This document shows positions 55,730 through 63,092 of a stretch of 64,000 nt of DNA, one piece after another. Origin of the DNA: Pseudomonas avellanae BPIC 631 (lineage in GTDB: Bacteria; Pseudomonadota; Gammaproteobacteria; Pseudomonadales; Pseudomonadaceae); contig NZ_ATDK01000240.1 of assembly GCF_000444135.1 (NCBI RefSeq), positions 1 through 64,000 on the forward strand, written 5' to 3'. The notes beneath the pieces are model-generated. The model was not told the origin of the DNA and made no database searches. It saw only the letters and a program-made list of their open reading frames with translations. The translations under genes and the position numbers were made by a program. How positions within the stretch are numbered: position 1 is the first letter of the stretch; each line of letters starts with the position of its first letter.

Positions 55730-56146
55730 TTACTTCTTGGCTTTTACAGTGCAATCCGAAGCCTGAAAGGTCTGGGTCGCGACCGGGCGATTGGTCTTGT
55801 ACTCGGTGAACTGATACTTGAGTACCGCGCCCTTGGTCATCAACTGGCGAAAGCCGTTGTTATGACAAACGCTGTTGCCCAACTGATTGCGCATCACGTC
55901 CGGGTTGGCACGCATCTGCTGCGCCTGACCTTCACGCACGCTGAGGTGATTGATCAGCTGGTTGCCGCTGACGGTGTAGCCCTGATCGAGAATGTCTTCG
56001 TTGATCGCTCTCGGCGTGCCGACACTGCTTTCCTTCGCGACTTTTTCCAGCATTTTGCTGAGTTCGAAGTCCTGTTTCGACGCCGCTTGGGCGCACAGTG
56101 GAGCAACGAGCAAAAGCGTGAGGGTAGGGACGATAAGGCGCAGCAT
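55730..56146 (-). CDS. Secreted/periplasmic protein of the PA3611 (quorum-sensing-regulated virulence factor) family
   Basis: The 138-aa precursor has a clear signal peptide (MLRLIVPTLTLLLVAPLCAQA), then a small alpha/beta domain with two cysteines (SVCHNNGF and ASDCTV) that could form a disulfide, and a basic tail KAKK. Sequence and position resemble P. aeruginosa PA3611, a small quorum-sensing-regulated protein of known fold. The molecular role is unknown; virulence involvement is inferred from the homologue only. Confidence 0.72.
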   Translation of the reverse strand: MLRLIVPTLTLLLVAPLCAQAASKQDFELSKMLEKVAKESSVGTPRAINEDILDQGYTVSGNQLINHLSVREGQAQQMRANPDVMRNQLGNSVCHNNGFRQLMTKGAVLKYQFTEYKTNRPVATQTFQASDCTVKAKK

Positions 56147-56261
56147 TAAACTCTCCTGATTAAGTGGCTGGCCGTTGGACCAGCGACTTCAAAGTGCGTT
56201 CCGGGCAAACCGCCAATAGCACGGGTTGCGGTGGCGCAGCAGTATAGAGCAGGAGTCTCCA

Positions 56262-56451
56262 CAGAGCCTAGGCTCTGTACATAAAGTGGCTGCGCTCGGT
56301 GATGCTGCGTTAAAAACAGGCTCGTGCGCGAGTCCGATCGGAATGCTCATTTACAACACGTAGAGTCGAACGCGACCCCGGCCGTTCCTCGCCTGTTTTT
56401 GCCTTGCCTGACCTTCGCTCGCCGACTTTTCGTACAGACCCTGAGGCTCTG
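56262..56451. mobile_element. MITE-like imperfect palindromic element, about 190 bp
   Basis: Terminal inverted repeats of about 19 bases: CAGAGCCTAGGCTCTGTAC at 56262-56280, and GTACAGACCCTGAGGCTCTG ending at 56451. A second inverted pair lies inside, AAAAACAGGC (56312-56321) and GCCTGTTTTT (56391-56400). The segment is non-coding. I recall similar segments repeated across P. syringae genomes. No target duplication is obvious. It fills half of the 378-bp gap between the PA3611-like gene and the DTW gene (56147-56524); the flanks show nothing I can name. Confidence 0.6.
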
Positions 56452-56524
56452 ATAAACTGCGCACACTTTAACCCTGCCGAGTTTTTCTGGTGTCGATGTA
56501 CTTCCTGTATTGGCGTGACCTGCA

Positions 56525-57235
56525 ATGAACCATGCCGTTTCCCGCCTGCGCGATGAGCGTTTGGCTCGCAGCACCAAGCCGTTTATTGCGCGTGGCTCCC
56601 GCGCTCCACGCTGCCAGCAATGCCGGGTCATCGACAGTTATTGCCTGTGCGCGTGGCGGCCGACGGTGGTCGCCGAGTCGGGCATGTGCCTGCTGATGTA
56701 CGACACCGAACCGATGAAGCCGACCAATACCGGCTGGCTGATCGCCGATGTCATCAAGGACACGTATGCCTTTGGCTGGTCGCGAGTTGAAATCGACCCG
56801 CACTTGCGGGCCTTGCTGGAAGACCCGCAGTGGCAGCCTTACATCGTCTTTCCCAGCGAGTTTGTCGCCCAGGAGCGTGTGGTCTCTGAGGTGGCGCGCG
56901 AAGACGGCAAGCGTCCGCTGTTCATCCTGCTTGATGCCACGTGGAACGAAGCGCGCAAGATGTTTCGCAAAAGCCCTTACCTGGAAAAATTTCCGGTGTT
57001 GAGCCTGGCACCTGAGCAGATTTCGCGTTACCGCTTGCGTCGATCCAAGCGCGACGATCATTTCTGCACCGCTGAAGTTGCCGCCTTGTGTCTGGAGCTG
57101 GCAGGGGACGTGAGCGCCAGCGGCGTGCTGGATGCTTATCTGGACGTGTTCAGCGCCCATTATCTGGGGGCGAAATTTCAACGTCCGATTGATCCGGATG
57201 ACATGGCGCACACTTATTTAAAAGCTTTCATTTAG
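56525..57235 (+). CDS. DTW-domain protein (tRNA-uridine aminocarboxypropyltransferase family)
   Basis: The 236-aa protein has N-terminal zinc-type cysteines (C30, C33, C40, C42 in APRCQQCRVIDSYCLC), the LMYDTEPMKPTNTGWLI segment and the signature LLDATWNEARKMFRKS, the D-x-T-W motif of the DTW family. Members such as TapT make acp3U in tRNA using SAM. The exact tRNA position is not known here. The gene lies immediately after the MITE-like element, whose right end is 74 bases upstream. Confidence 0.83.
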   Translation: MNHAVSRLRDERLARSTKPFIARGSRAPRCQQCRVIDSYCLCAWRPTVVAESGMCLLMYDTEPMKPTNTGWLIADVIKDTYAFGWSRVEIDPHLRALLEDPQWQPYIVFPSEFVAQERVVSEVAREDGKRPLFILLDATWNEARKMFRKSPYLEKFPVLSLAPEQISRYRLRRSKRDDHFCTAEVAALCLELAGDVSASGVLDAYLDVFSAHYLGAKFQRPIDPDDMAHTYLKAFI

Positions 57236-57444
57236 AGGCTTTTCAGTCGCGGGGCGGTGCGGGTCTGCGCGTGCTGGGCTAATTGCCATCCCCGTTCACA
57301 GACAACCGCGCTTCGCGCTTGACCGTCATGGTGTTGCTGGGCATGCTTGGCGCCGCCTGGAAGCCGATTCATCTGGTCTGGCGTTGCACTGCTGCCGTCG
57401 TTGAATGACGATGAGTGCAGTGCGAGTTGCCAGCCTTGCTGCGC

Positions 57445-57461
57445 GGCCGGTTTTGCCGGCC
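57445..57461. repeat. Short GC-rich inverted repeat before the response regulator
   Basis: GGCCGG TTTTG CCGGCC, seven bases before a TATAAA. The 252-bp gap (57236-57487) otherwise shows no ORF with a ribosome binding site. It may be the end of an upstream transcript or part of the regulator's control region. Confidence 0.35.
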
Positions 57462-57487
57462 ACTCACTATAAAAACGGGATCATTAC

Positions 57488-58135
57488 ATGACCTACGACA
57501 TCCTGATCGCTGATGATCATCCCCTGTTTCGCAGCGCGCTGCGTCAGGCGTTGACCATTGGTCTTGGGCCTGAAGCGCGGCTGGTCGAGGCTGAAAGCAT
57601 TGCCCAGCTGGAATCGCGTCTGGGGGAGAAGGCCGATTGGGATCTGGTTCTGCTGGACCTGAACATGCCGGGAGCGTATGGCTTCTCCGGGCTGGTCCTC
57701 CTGCGCGGTCAGTACCCGCAAATACCGGTGGTGATGGTTTCGGCTCAGGAAGAAGCGTCGATTGTGGTGCGTTCCAGGGAGTTCGGTGCCAGCGGGTTCA
57801 TTCCCAAGTCTAGTTCGCTGGAAGTCATTCAGCAGGCGGTGCGCACCGTGCTCGATGGCGATGTCTGGTGGCCACCGCAGGTCAACGAATTCGTCAGTGT
57901 GTCAGATGAGGCCAAAGCTGCCAGTGCGGGCCTTGCCAGCCTGACACCGCAGCAGTTTCGCGTGCTGACCATGGTCTGCGAGGGCTTGCTGAACAAGCAG
58001 ATCGCTTCCGAACTCAGTGTGTCCGAGGCCACTATCAAGGCACACGTCACCGCTATTTTCCGCAAGCTGGGCGTACGCACACGGACCCAGGCAGCCCTGT
58101 TGTTGCAACAGCTTGAATCCATTTCGTCCAGTTAA
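57488..58135 (+). CDS. erdR: LuxR-family response regulator (ErdR-like)
   Basis: The 215-aa two-domain protein has a receiver with acidic pair IADDHPLF, phosphoacceptor Asp57 in LVLLDLNMPG and Lys in GFIPKSSS, then a GerE/LuxR HTH at about 150-210 (LTPQQFRVLTMVCEGLLNKQIASEL and SVSEATIKAHVTAIFRKL). Neighbouring dgkA and sequence match PA3604 (ErdR), which controls acetate and ethanol metabolism genes. No sensor kinase lies nearby, so the partner is encoded elsewhere. Confidence 0.85.
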   Translation: MTYDILIADDHPLFRSALRQALTIGLGPEARLVEAESIAQLESRLGEKADWDLVLLDLNMPGAYGFSGLVLLRGQYPQIPVVMVSAQEEASIVVRSREFGASGFIPKSSSLEVIQQAVRTVLDGDVWWPPQVNEFVSVSDEAKAASAGLASLTPQQFRVLTMVCEGLLNKQIASELSVSEATIKAHVTAIFRKLGVRTRTQAALLLQQLESISSS

Positions 58136-58219
58136 GGGCTATTCAGGTAACAAGGCTTCACGCTTTTTTGACCTTTATTGCCTTAGCTTTCCTCATCTTT
58201 TTTACACAGCAGTCTTTCT

Positions 58220-58585
58220 ATGTCGCCCTTCAAAGGCCAAACCGGTCTGAAACGTATCCTCAATGCCGCAGGTTATTCCCTGGACGGCATGTCCGCTGCC
58301 TTCAAAGGCGAAGCAGCATTCCGTCAGTTGGTACTGCTTAACGTGGTACTGATTCCGCTGTCGTTTTTCCTGCACGTCAGCAAGGCGGAGCACGCTTTGC
58401 TGGTTGCCGTGTGCCTGTTGGCATTGATCGTGGAGTTGCTTAACTCCGCCGTCGAGGCGGCCATCGATCGCATTTCTCTGGACCTGCATCCGTTGTCCAA
58501 GAACGCCAAGGACATGGGCAGTGCTGCGCAGTTTATTGCGCTGAGCATGATCGGCCTGGTGTGGGCGATCGTTCTGCTGGGCTGA
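58220..58585 (+). CDS. dgkA: Diacylglycerol kinase
   Basis: A trimeric inner-membrane enzyme that rephosphorylates diacylglycerol left over from osmoregulated glucan and LPS modification. The 121-aa protein has the amphipathic N-terminal GLKRILNAAGYSLDGMSAAFKGEAAFRQ, three transmembrane helices and the catalytic VELLNSAVEAAIDRIS. The glucans made by an NdvB-like enzyme are one possible source of diacylglycerol, though this link is only inferred. It ends one base from the convergent LysR gene. Confidence 0.95.
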   Translation: MSPFKGQTGLKRILNAAGYSLDGMSAAFKGEAAFRQLVLLNVVLIPLSFFLHVSKAEHALLVAVCLLALIVELLNSAVEAAIDRISLDLHPLSKNAKDMGSAAQFIALSMIGLVWAIVLLG

Positions 58586-58586
58586 T

Positions 58587-59513
58587 TCAGTACAGGCTCG
58601 GCAGTACGATCTCGTCGCTACGCTGTACCCCGGCGGTAAAGGCGCGGCACAGTTCGAGAAACTCGCGCATGGCAGAGGTCTGGTATTTCTGCTTGTGCCA
58701 AATGAAATAGAACTGACGCGACAGATCCAGCTCTGGCGTGGCCAGTTCGACCAGATTGCCGCGACGAAACGCATCGCGCAGCGCCAGTCTGGAAATGCAG
58801 CCAATGCCCAGCCCTGACTCGACCGCTCGCTTGATGGCTTCGGTGTGCTCCAGCTCCAGCCGCACATTCAGGCCGTTGCGATGATGACGCATGGCCTGAT
58901 CGAACGTCAGGCGGGTGCCGGAGCCTTGTTCTCGCAGGATCCATGCTTCGCGGGTCAGTTCTTCCAGGGTCACCTGCGCGCGCTTGGCCAGCGGATGCTG
59001 GGGTGCACAAAACACCACAAGCTCATCCTCGACCCAGGATTGCACTTCGATGTCCGGGTGACTGCAATCGCCTTCGATCAGGCCCAGGTCAATCTCGTAA
59101 TGGGCAACCTGCTGGACGATGTGCGCGGTATTCTGGACGTGCAGTTTGACCTGGCTTTCCGGGTGGCGCTGCATGTAGCCGCCGATGAGCAGGGTCGCCA
59201 GGTAATTGCCGATGGTCAGTGTGGCCCCGACGGCCAGCGAGCCAAAGCCTGATTTGCCATTGAGCAGGTCTTCGATTTCCTTGGCCTGATCCAGCAACGC
59301 CACGGCCTGTGGCAACAGCTGCCTGCCGGTGGCGTTGAGGCTCAGCCGTTTACCGGCGCGATCGAACAGCTGGCAGCTCGACTGGCGCTCAAGTTCGGTG
59401 ATGGAGGTGCTGGCAGCCGACTGCGACAGCGAAAGCAGCACCGCCGCTTTGGAGACGCTTTCCTGCCGGGCTACGGCGACGAACACTTGAAGCTGGCGGA
59501 GAGTAAATCGCAT
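58587..59513 (-). CDS. finR: LysR-family redox regulator FinR
   Basis: The 308-aa protein starts MRFTLRQLQVFVAVARQES, with an HTH at about 20-40 (SVSKAAVLLSLSQSAASTSITELERQ) and a C-terminal effector domain. It is divergent from fpr, and in P. putida and P. aeruginosa FinR activates fpr in response to superoxide-type stress or sulfite. A dyad lies at the start of this gene, consistent with autoregulation. Confidence 0.88.
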   Translation of the reverse strand: MRFTLRQLQVFVAVARQESVSKAAVLLSLSQSAASTSITELERQSSCQLFDRAGKRLSLNATGRQLLPQAVALLDQAKEIEDLLNGKSGFGSLAVGATLTIGNYLATLLIGGYMQRHPESQVKLHVQNTAHIVQQVAHYEIDLGLIEGDCSHPDIEVQSWVEDELVVFCAPQHPLAKRAQVTLEELTREAWILREQGSGTRLTFDQAMRHHRNGLNVRLELEHTEAIKRAVESGLGIGCISRLALRDAFRRGNLVELATPELDLSRQFYFIWHKQKYQTSAMREFLELCRAFTAGVQRSDEIVLPSLY

Positions 59514-59517
59514 ATCT

Positions 59518-59537
59518 ATATAACCGATAACCTATAT
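59518..59537. promoter_or_regulatory. Dyad in the finR-fpr divergent region (possible FinR site)
   Basis: ATATA-N10-TATAT, with the inner ATAACC repeated directly (TATAACCGATAACCTAT). It lies 5-24 bases upstream of the finR ATG and about 100 bases before fpr. Its size and symmetry suit a LysR-type tetramer contact, but the assignment is positional. Confidence 0.45.
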
Positions 59538-59636
59538 CTTGATAATTCATTTAACAGATATTGTGTCTGCCACTAGAATGTCGCGCAATAGCGCAGTGCT
59601 TCTGCGCGCACTATTTTTTCAGGAGTCCTCACGTAC

Positions 59637-60416
59637 ATGAGCAACATGAACCACGAGCGTGTCCTCAGCGTCCACCATTGGAACGACACCCTCTTCAGTT
59701 TCAAGTGCACCCGCGACCCTGGTCTGCGTTTCGAGAACGGTCAATTCGTCATGATCGGTCTGCAGCAACCCAATGGTCGTCCGCTCATGCGCGCTTACTC
59801 GATTGCCAGCCCGAACTGGGAAGAGCATCTGGAGTTCTTCAGCATCAAGGTGCCTGACGGCCCTTTGACCTCGCAGTTGCAGCACCTCAAGGAAGGCGAC
59901 GAAATCATCATCAGCAAGAAGCCTACGGGTACGCTGGTGCTGGACGACCTCAAGCCGGGCAAGCATCTATACCTGCTGAGCACCGGTACAGGCCTCGCGC
60001 CGTTCATGAGCGTCATTCAGGACCCGGAAACCTACGAGCGTTTCGAGAAGGTCATCCTGTGCCACGGCGTGCGTTACGTGAACGAGGTCGCCTATCGCGA
60101 GTTCATCACCGAGCACCTGCCGCAGAACGAGTTCTTCGGTGAGTCGCTGCGCGACAAGCTGATCTACTACCCGACTGTCACCCGCGAGCCGTTCGAGAAC
60201 GAAGGTCGCCTGACCGATCTGATGCGCAGCGGCAAGCTGTTCAGCGACATCGGCCTGCCACCGATCAACCCTCAGGACGACCGCGCCATGCTATGCGGCA
60301 GCCCGAGCATGCTCGACGAAACCAGCGAAGTACTGAACAGCTTCGGCCTGACCGTGTCTCCGCGCATGCGTGAGCCAGGCGATTATCTGATCGAGCGTGC
60401 ATTCGTCGAGAAGTAA
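59637..60416 (+). CDS. fpr: Ferredoxin-NADP+ reductase
   Basis: A flavoenzyme exchanging electrons between NADPH and ferredoxins or flavodoxin. It is important for Fe-S repair and oxidative stress. The 259-aa protein has the FAD-binding MRAYSIASPN, the pyridine-nucleotide LLSTGTGLAPFMSV and CHGVRYVNEV, and GSPSMLDETSEVL. CAGGAG lies about 10 bases before the ATG. Pseudomonas Fpr can work with FdxA and similar ferredoxins. Confidence 0.96.
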   Translation: MSNMNHERVLSVHHWNDTLFSFKCTRDPGLRFENGQFVMIGLQQPNGRPLMRAYSIASPNWEEHLEFFSIKVPDGPLTSQLQHLKEGDEIIISKKPTGTLVLDDLKPGKHLYLLSTGTGLAPFMSVIQDPETYERFEKVILCHGVRYVNEVAYREFITEHLPQNEFFGESLRDKLIYYPTVTREPFENEGRLTDLMRSGKLFSDIGLPPINPQDDRAMLCGSPSMLDETSEVLNSFGLTVSPRMREPGDYLIERAFVEK

Positions 60417-60430
60417 ATCAGGCTGACAAG

Positions 60431-60466
60431 ACCCGCCTTTTCCTTGACCGGATCAGGCGGGTTTTT
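60431..60466 (+). terminator. Rho-independent terminator of fpr
   Basis: ACCCGCC / GGCGGGT stem (60431-60437, 60456-60462) with an 18-base loop, followed by TTTTT, 14 bases after the fpr stop. Confidence 0.85.
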
Positions 60467-60495
60467 AGTGCGCGGGATTTGTTGCAGACATCGTT

Positions 60496-61188
60496 TCAGG
60501 CGCGCAGCACTTCAAGCACACAAATAACGCCCGCTTGCGGGTAGTGCCAGCGCACATCCACATCCCAGAACCGGACACCGTAGCGGCGTTCCGGCGTAGG
60601 CAACTGATAAGCTGGACGCGGGTCCTGCGCCAAGCACTGTTCGATCAGCTCGACCAGCGGCTCACCCAGGCGCAGCGCGTGTTCACGGGCCTGTAGAAGG
60701 GCGGCGTCCTGCCATTGCACCGGTATCAGGGCCGGCGCAGCACTGGCGATTTGGTTGGTCGCCTCGGCAATGACATCGGCGTAGGGCACATAAGGCTTGA
60801 TATCCAGCACCGGCGTGCCATCCAGCAAATCGATGCCCGACAACCACAGCCGGCCTGCTTCGACCTTGTCCAGCTTGACCACAGACTGGCCGATGCCATT
60901 GGGGCGATGCGTTGCCCGAGTGGCAAATACGCCCATCGATTGATTGCCGCCCAGGCGTGGCGGGCGCACCTTCAAACGTGGCTTGTCTTCCAGTGCCAGA
61001 TGGAACAGAAAAAGCAGCCAGACATGACTGACCTGTTCCAGCCCCTGAACGGCCTCACCTTGATCGAACGGCGCGACCAGCTCGAGCACTCCACGAGCGG
61101 CCGGAGCCAGCTGTGGCTGGCGCGGGATGGCGAACTTCTCCTTGAAACAGGAGCGCACGAAGCCGACAGGGGTGACGTTGTAACTCAT
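60496..61188 (-). CDS. trmO: tRNA (N6-threonylcarbamoyladenosine(37)-N6)-methyltransferase TrmO
   Basis: Uses SAM to methylate t6A37 of tRNA-Thr to m6t6A. The 230-aa protein of the TsaA/YaeB beta-barrel fold has PVGFVRSCFKEKFAIPRQP, HVWLLFLFH, and GVFATRATHRPNGIGQSVVKL with DIKPYVPYAD, all family signatures. ATG 61188 (MSYNVTP) fits. With tcdA it is the second gene in this window that acts on t6A37. Confidence 0.92.
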   Translation of the reverse strand: MSYNVTPVGFVRSCFKEKFAIPRQPQLAPAARGVLELVAPFDQGEAVQGLEQVSHVWLLFLFHLALEDKPRLKVRPPRLGGNQSMGVFATRATHRPNGIGQSVVKLDKVEAGRLWLSGIDLLDGTPVLDIKPYVPYADVIAEATNQIASAAPALIPVQWQDAALLQAREHALRLGEPLVELIEQCLAQDPRPAYQLPTPERRYGVRFWDVDVRWHYPQAGVICVLEVLRA

Positions 61189-61201
61189 GATGTCAGCCGG
61201 T

Positions 61202-61660
61202 TCAGCCACGTACACGCAGGGTCAGACCCTTGAGGAAGTTGCGCAGCAGTTGATCGCCGCACGCGCGGTAGTTGGTGTGCCCGACCTTGCGAAACAGTGC
61301 GCTCAGCTCTGGCTTGGAAACCGGAAATTCTGCAGCTTTGAGGATGGCGTGCATGTCGTCTTCTTTCAGTTCGAAAGCTACGCGCAGTTTTTTCAGAACG
61401 ATGTTGTTGGTGATCGGCAGATCGATCGGCTGCGGCGGACGGCTTTCGTCCTTGCCACGCTTGAAGTACACCAGCCCATCAAGGAAATGCGCCATGATTT
61501 CATCGCTGCAATCCAGATAGCCTTCTTCTTCCTCTTTCTTCATGAAAGCGATGACATCGCTTTTGGATACTTCAAAACCGGTCAGGCCGATGATCTCGAC
61601 AATCTTGCTGTCGCTGATATCGAGCATGTAGCGCACGCTGCGCAGTACGTCGTTGTTCAT
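61202..61660 (-). CDS. DUF1456 (YehS-like) protein
   Basis: A 152-aa protein made of two similar roughly 65-residue repeats: NDVLRSVRYMLDISDSKIVEIIGL and NNIVLKKLRVAFELKEDDMHAILK, each followed by a segment ending near the CSDEIMAHFLDGLV / CGDQLLRNFLKGL type motif. This is the DUF1456 family (E. coli YehS), of unknown function. The start could be either of two adjacent ATGs (61663 or 61660). It lies 13 bases upstream of trmO and is probably co-transcribed with it. Confidence 0.85.
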   Translation of the reverse strand: MNNDVLRSVRYMLDISDSKIVEIIGLTGFEVSKSDVIAFMKKEEEEGYLDCSDEIMAHFLDGLVYFKRGKDESRPPQPIDLPITNNIVLKKLRVAFELKEDDMHAILKAAEFPVSKPELSALFRKVGHTNYRACGDQLLRNFLKGLTLRVRG

Positions 61661-61745
61661 CATGAGGCGTGTTTCCTGATAAGTCGTATGGCGGCGCATG
61701 ACGGTGACCATGCGCGCTGTAAATAGGTGGGGGGTGACGAAGGCG

Positions 61746-62456
61746 TTAGAACTTTTCCTTGGTCGTCATGTAGCGCCACTGGCCTTCGGGCAGTTTGCCC
61801 ATGGACACGCCGCCGATGCGGATGCGGCGAATGGCGACGATTTTCAGGCCGACGGCCTCACATAAAAGGGCGATGATGCCGGGCTGCGGGTTTTTCATCG
61901 CAAAACGCAGGCGGTTCTCGTTCTGCCAGCTGGCCTTCACGGCGGGCAGTTCCTTGCCCTTGTAGGTCAGGCCGTGGTTGAGACGGTTCAGGCCGTGAGC
62001 AACCATCTCGCCCGAGATTTCCACCACGTATTCCTGCTCGATCTTGCTGCGGTCGTCGGTGAGCTTGCGCAGGATTTTCCAGTCCTGGCTGAACACCATC
62101 AGCCCGCTGGCATTGGCTTGCAGGCTCGAAATCGCCTCAAGGCGCATGAAATGGCCTTTGAGCGGACGCTTGCTGTAGCTGTGCTCTGCAGAAAGGGTGC
62201 CCGGGGTAATCATCTGCAAGGCGCTTTCGGCGCTGGCCGAGGCAGGCTTGTGCAGAATGATAGTGACCGATTCCGGCGAATCGGCCTTGGCGTCCGGGCT
62301 CAGTTCGATTTTCTGGGTGCTGACCTTGAAGTGCGGCTCGTCGATAACCACGCCATCCACTGTGACCCAGCCACCCTCGATAAACAGTTCGGCCTCCCGG
62401 CGGGAGCAACCGACCAGCTCGATAAGGCGTTTGGAAAGGCGAATGGGGTCTGTCAT
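61746..62456 (-). CDS. RluF/RsuA-family pseudouridine synthase homologue lacking the catalytic Asp
   Basis: The 236-aa protein has an N-terminal S4 RNA-binding domain (LSKRLIELVGCSRREAELFIEGG) and a pseudouridine-synthase fold. In active members the GRLDxDSxGL motif holds the catalytic Asp; here the aligned bases read SSLQANASGL, so Asp is replaced by Gln113. The late motif GxNRQIRRM is also lost (PQPGIIALL). The conserved Tyr in EQEYVV and the end IRIGGVSMGKLPEGQWRYMT remain. The fold is therefore probably kept but catalysis lost, so an RNA-binding role is likely. Usually annotated simply as rRNA pseudouridine synthase. ATG 62456 (MTDPIRL) fits the family start. Confidence 0.82.
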   Translation of the reverse strand: MTDPIRLSKRLIELVGCSRREAELFIEGGWVTVDGVVIDEPHFKVSTQKIELSPDAKADSPESVTIILHKPASASAESALQMITPGTLSAEHSYSKRPLKGHFMRLEAISSLQANASGLMVFSQDWKILRKLTDDRSKIEQEYVVEISGEMVAHGLNRLNHGLTYKGKELPAVKASWQNENRLRFAMKNPQPGIIALLCEAVGLKIVAIRRIRIGGVSMGKLPEGQWRYMTTKEKF

Positions 62457-62549
62457 GACAAAAAAGCCGCTTACTGATGAGAAAGGAGCCATTGTAACCG
62501 CCAAAGCCCGGTTAATCGCGGCAACATTGCAATTGCTCTGCAATCGACG

Positions 62550-62990
62550 TCATGGCGGGCTGATCAGGCGCATTCTGAGCATGGGGTAAGGCTGGCCAAG
62601 ACCATCGACTTCGGAGCGGCTGACAACCTCAAACCCGTGCTTGCAATAAAAGCCGAAGGCTCTGGGGTTTTGCTCGTTCACGTCCAGTTCGGTAATGCCG
62701 AAGTGGCCGACAGCATGTTGCAAGAGCTGTGTGCCCAAGCCTTGATGGCGGTACTCCGGAGCGATGAAGAGCATGTCCAGCCGGCCACGGTTGACGCCGG
62801 CAAAGCCTGCGATGTTCTGCTCGTCGGTGCGCAGGCAGAACAACGTGACGCTGTCCAGGTACTGGGTGAGCAATCCCTTGAGCCGGATAACGTAAGCGTC
62901 CGGCATAAAGTCATGGGTGGCGCGTACCGAGCGCTCCCACACTTCAACCAGTTCCGGGTAATCCTTTGTGTCCGGTGCACACAACTGCAT
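62550..62990 (-). CDS. GNAT-family N-acetyltransferase
   Basis: The 146-aa protein has the acetyl-CoA binding motif A DMLFIAPEYRHQGLGTQLLQHA, then LDVNEQNPRAFGFYCKHGFEVV (motif B), typical of GNAT enzymes close to the YjaB type. The acceptor, protein or small molecule, cannot be named. GAGGA lies 7-9 bases before the ATG. It reads towards the pseudouridine-synthase homologue. Confidence 0.87.
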   Translation of the reverse strand: MQLCAPDTKDYPELVEVWERSVRATHDFMPDAYVIRLKGLLTQYLDSVTLFCLRTDEQNIAGFAGVNRGRLDMLFIAPEYRHQGLGTQLLQHAVGHFGITELDVNEQNPRAFGFYCKHGFEVVSRSEVDGLGQPYPMLRMRLISPP

Positions 62991-63039
62991 AGCGCGTCCT
63001 CTTTGTCATACCAGTCGTCGGTAGACACCATCCGCCGAC

Positions 63040-63074
63040 AAAAAAGCCCTGCCGTGTGAAGGGCAGGGCTTTTT
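63040..63074 (-). terminator. Bidirectional rho-independent terminator after rimO
   Basis: AGCCCTGCC / GGCAGGGCT stem (63045-63053, 63062-63070) with an 8-base loop. Six Ts follow on the minus strand and five on the plus strand, 19 bases past the rimO stop. Confidence 0.9.
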
Positions 63075-63092
63075 GATGACGCGTGGCCGATG

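Noticed and set aside
57328..57408. A 26-codon frame (MVLLGMLGAAWKPIHLVWRC and on) before the response regulator
   Set aside because: No ribosome binding site and no link to the following gene; likely chance.
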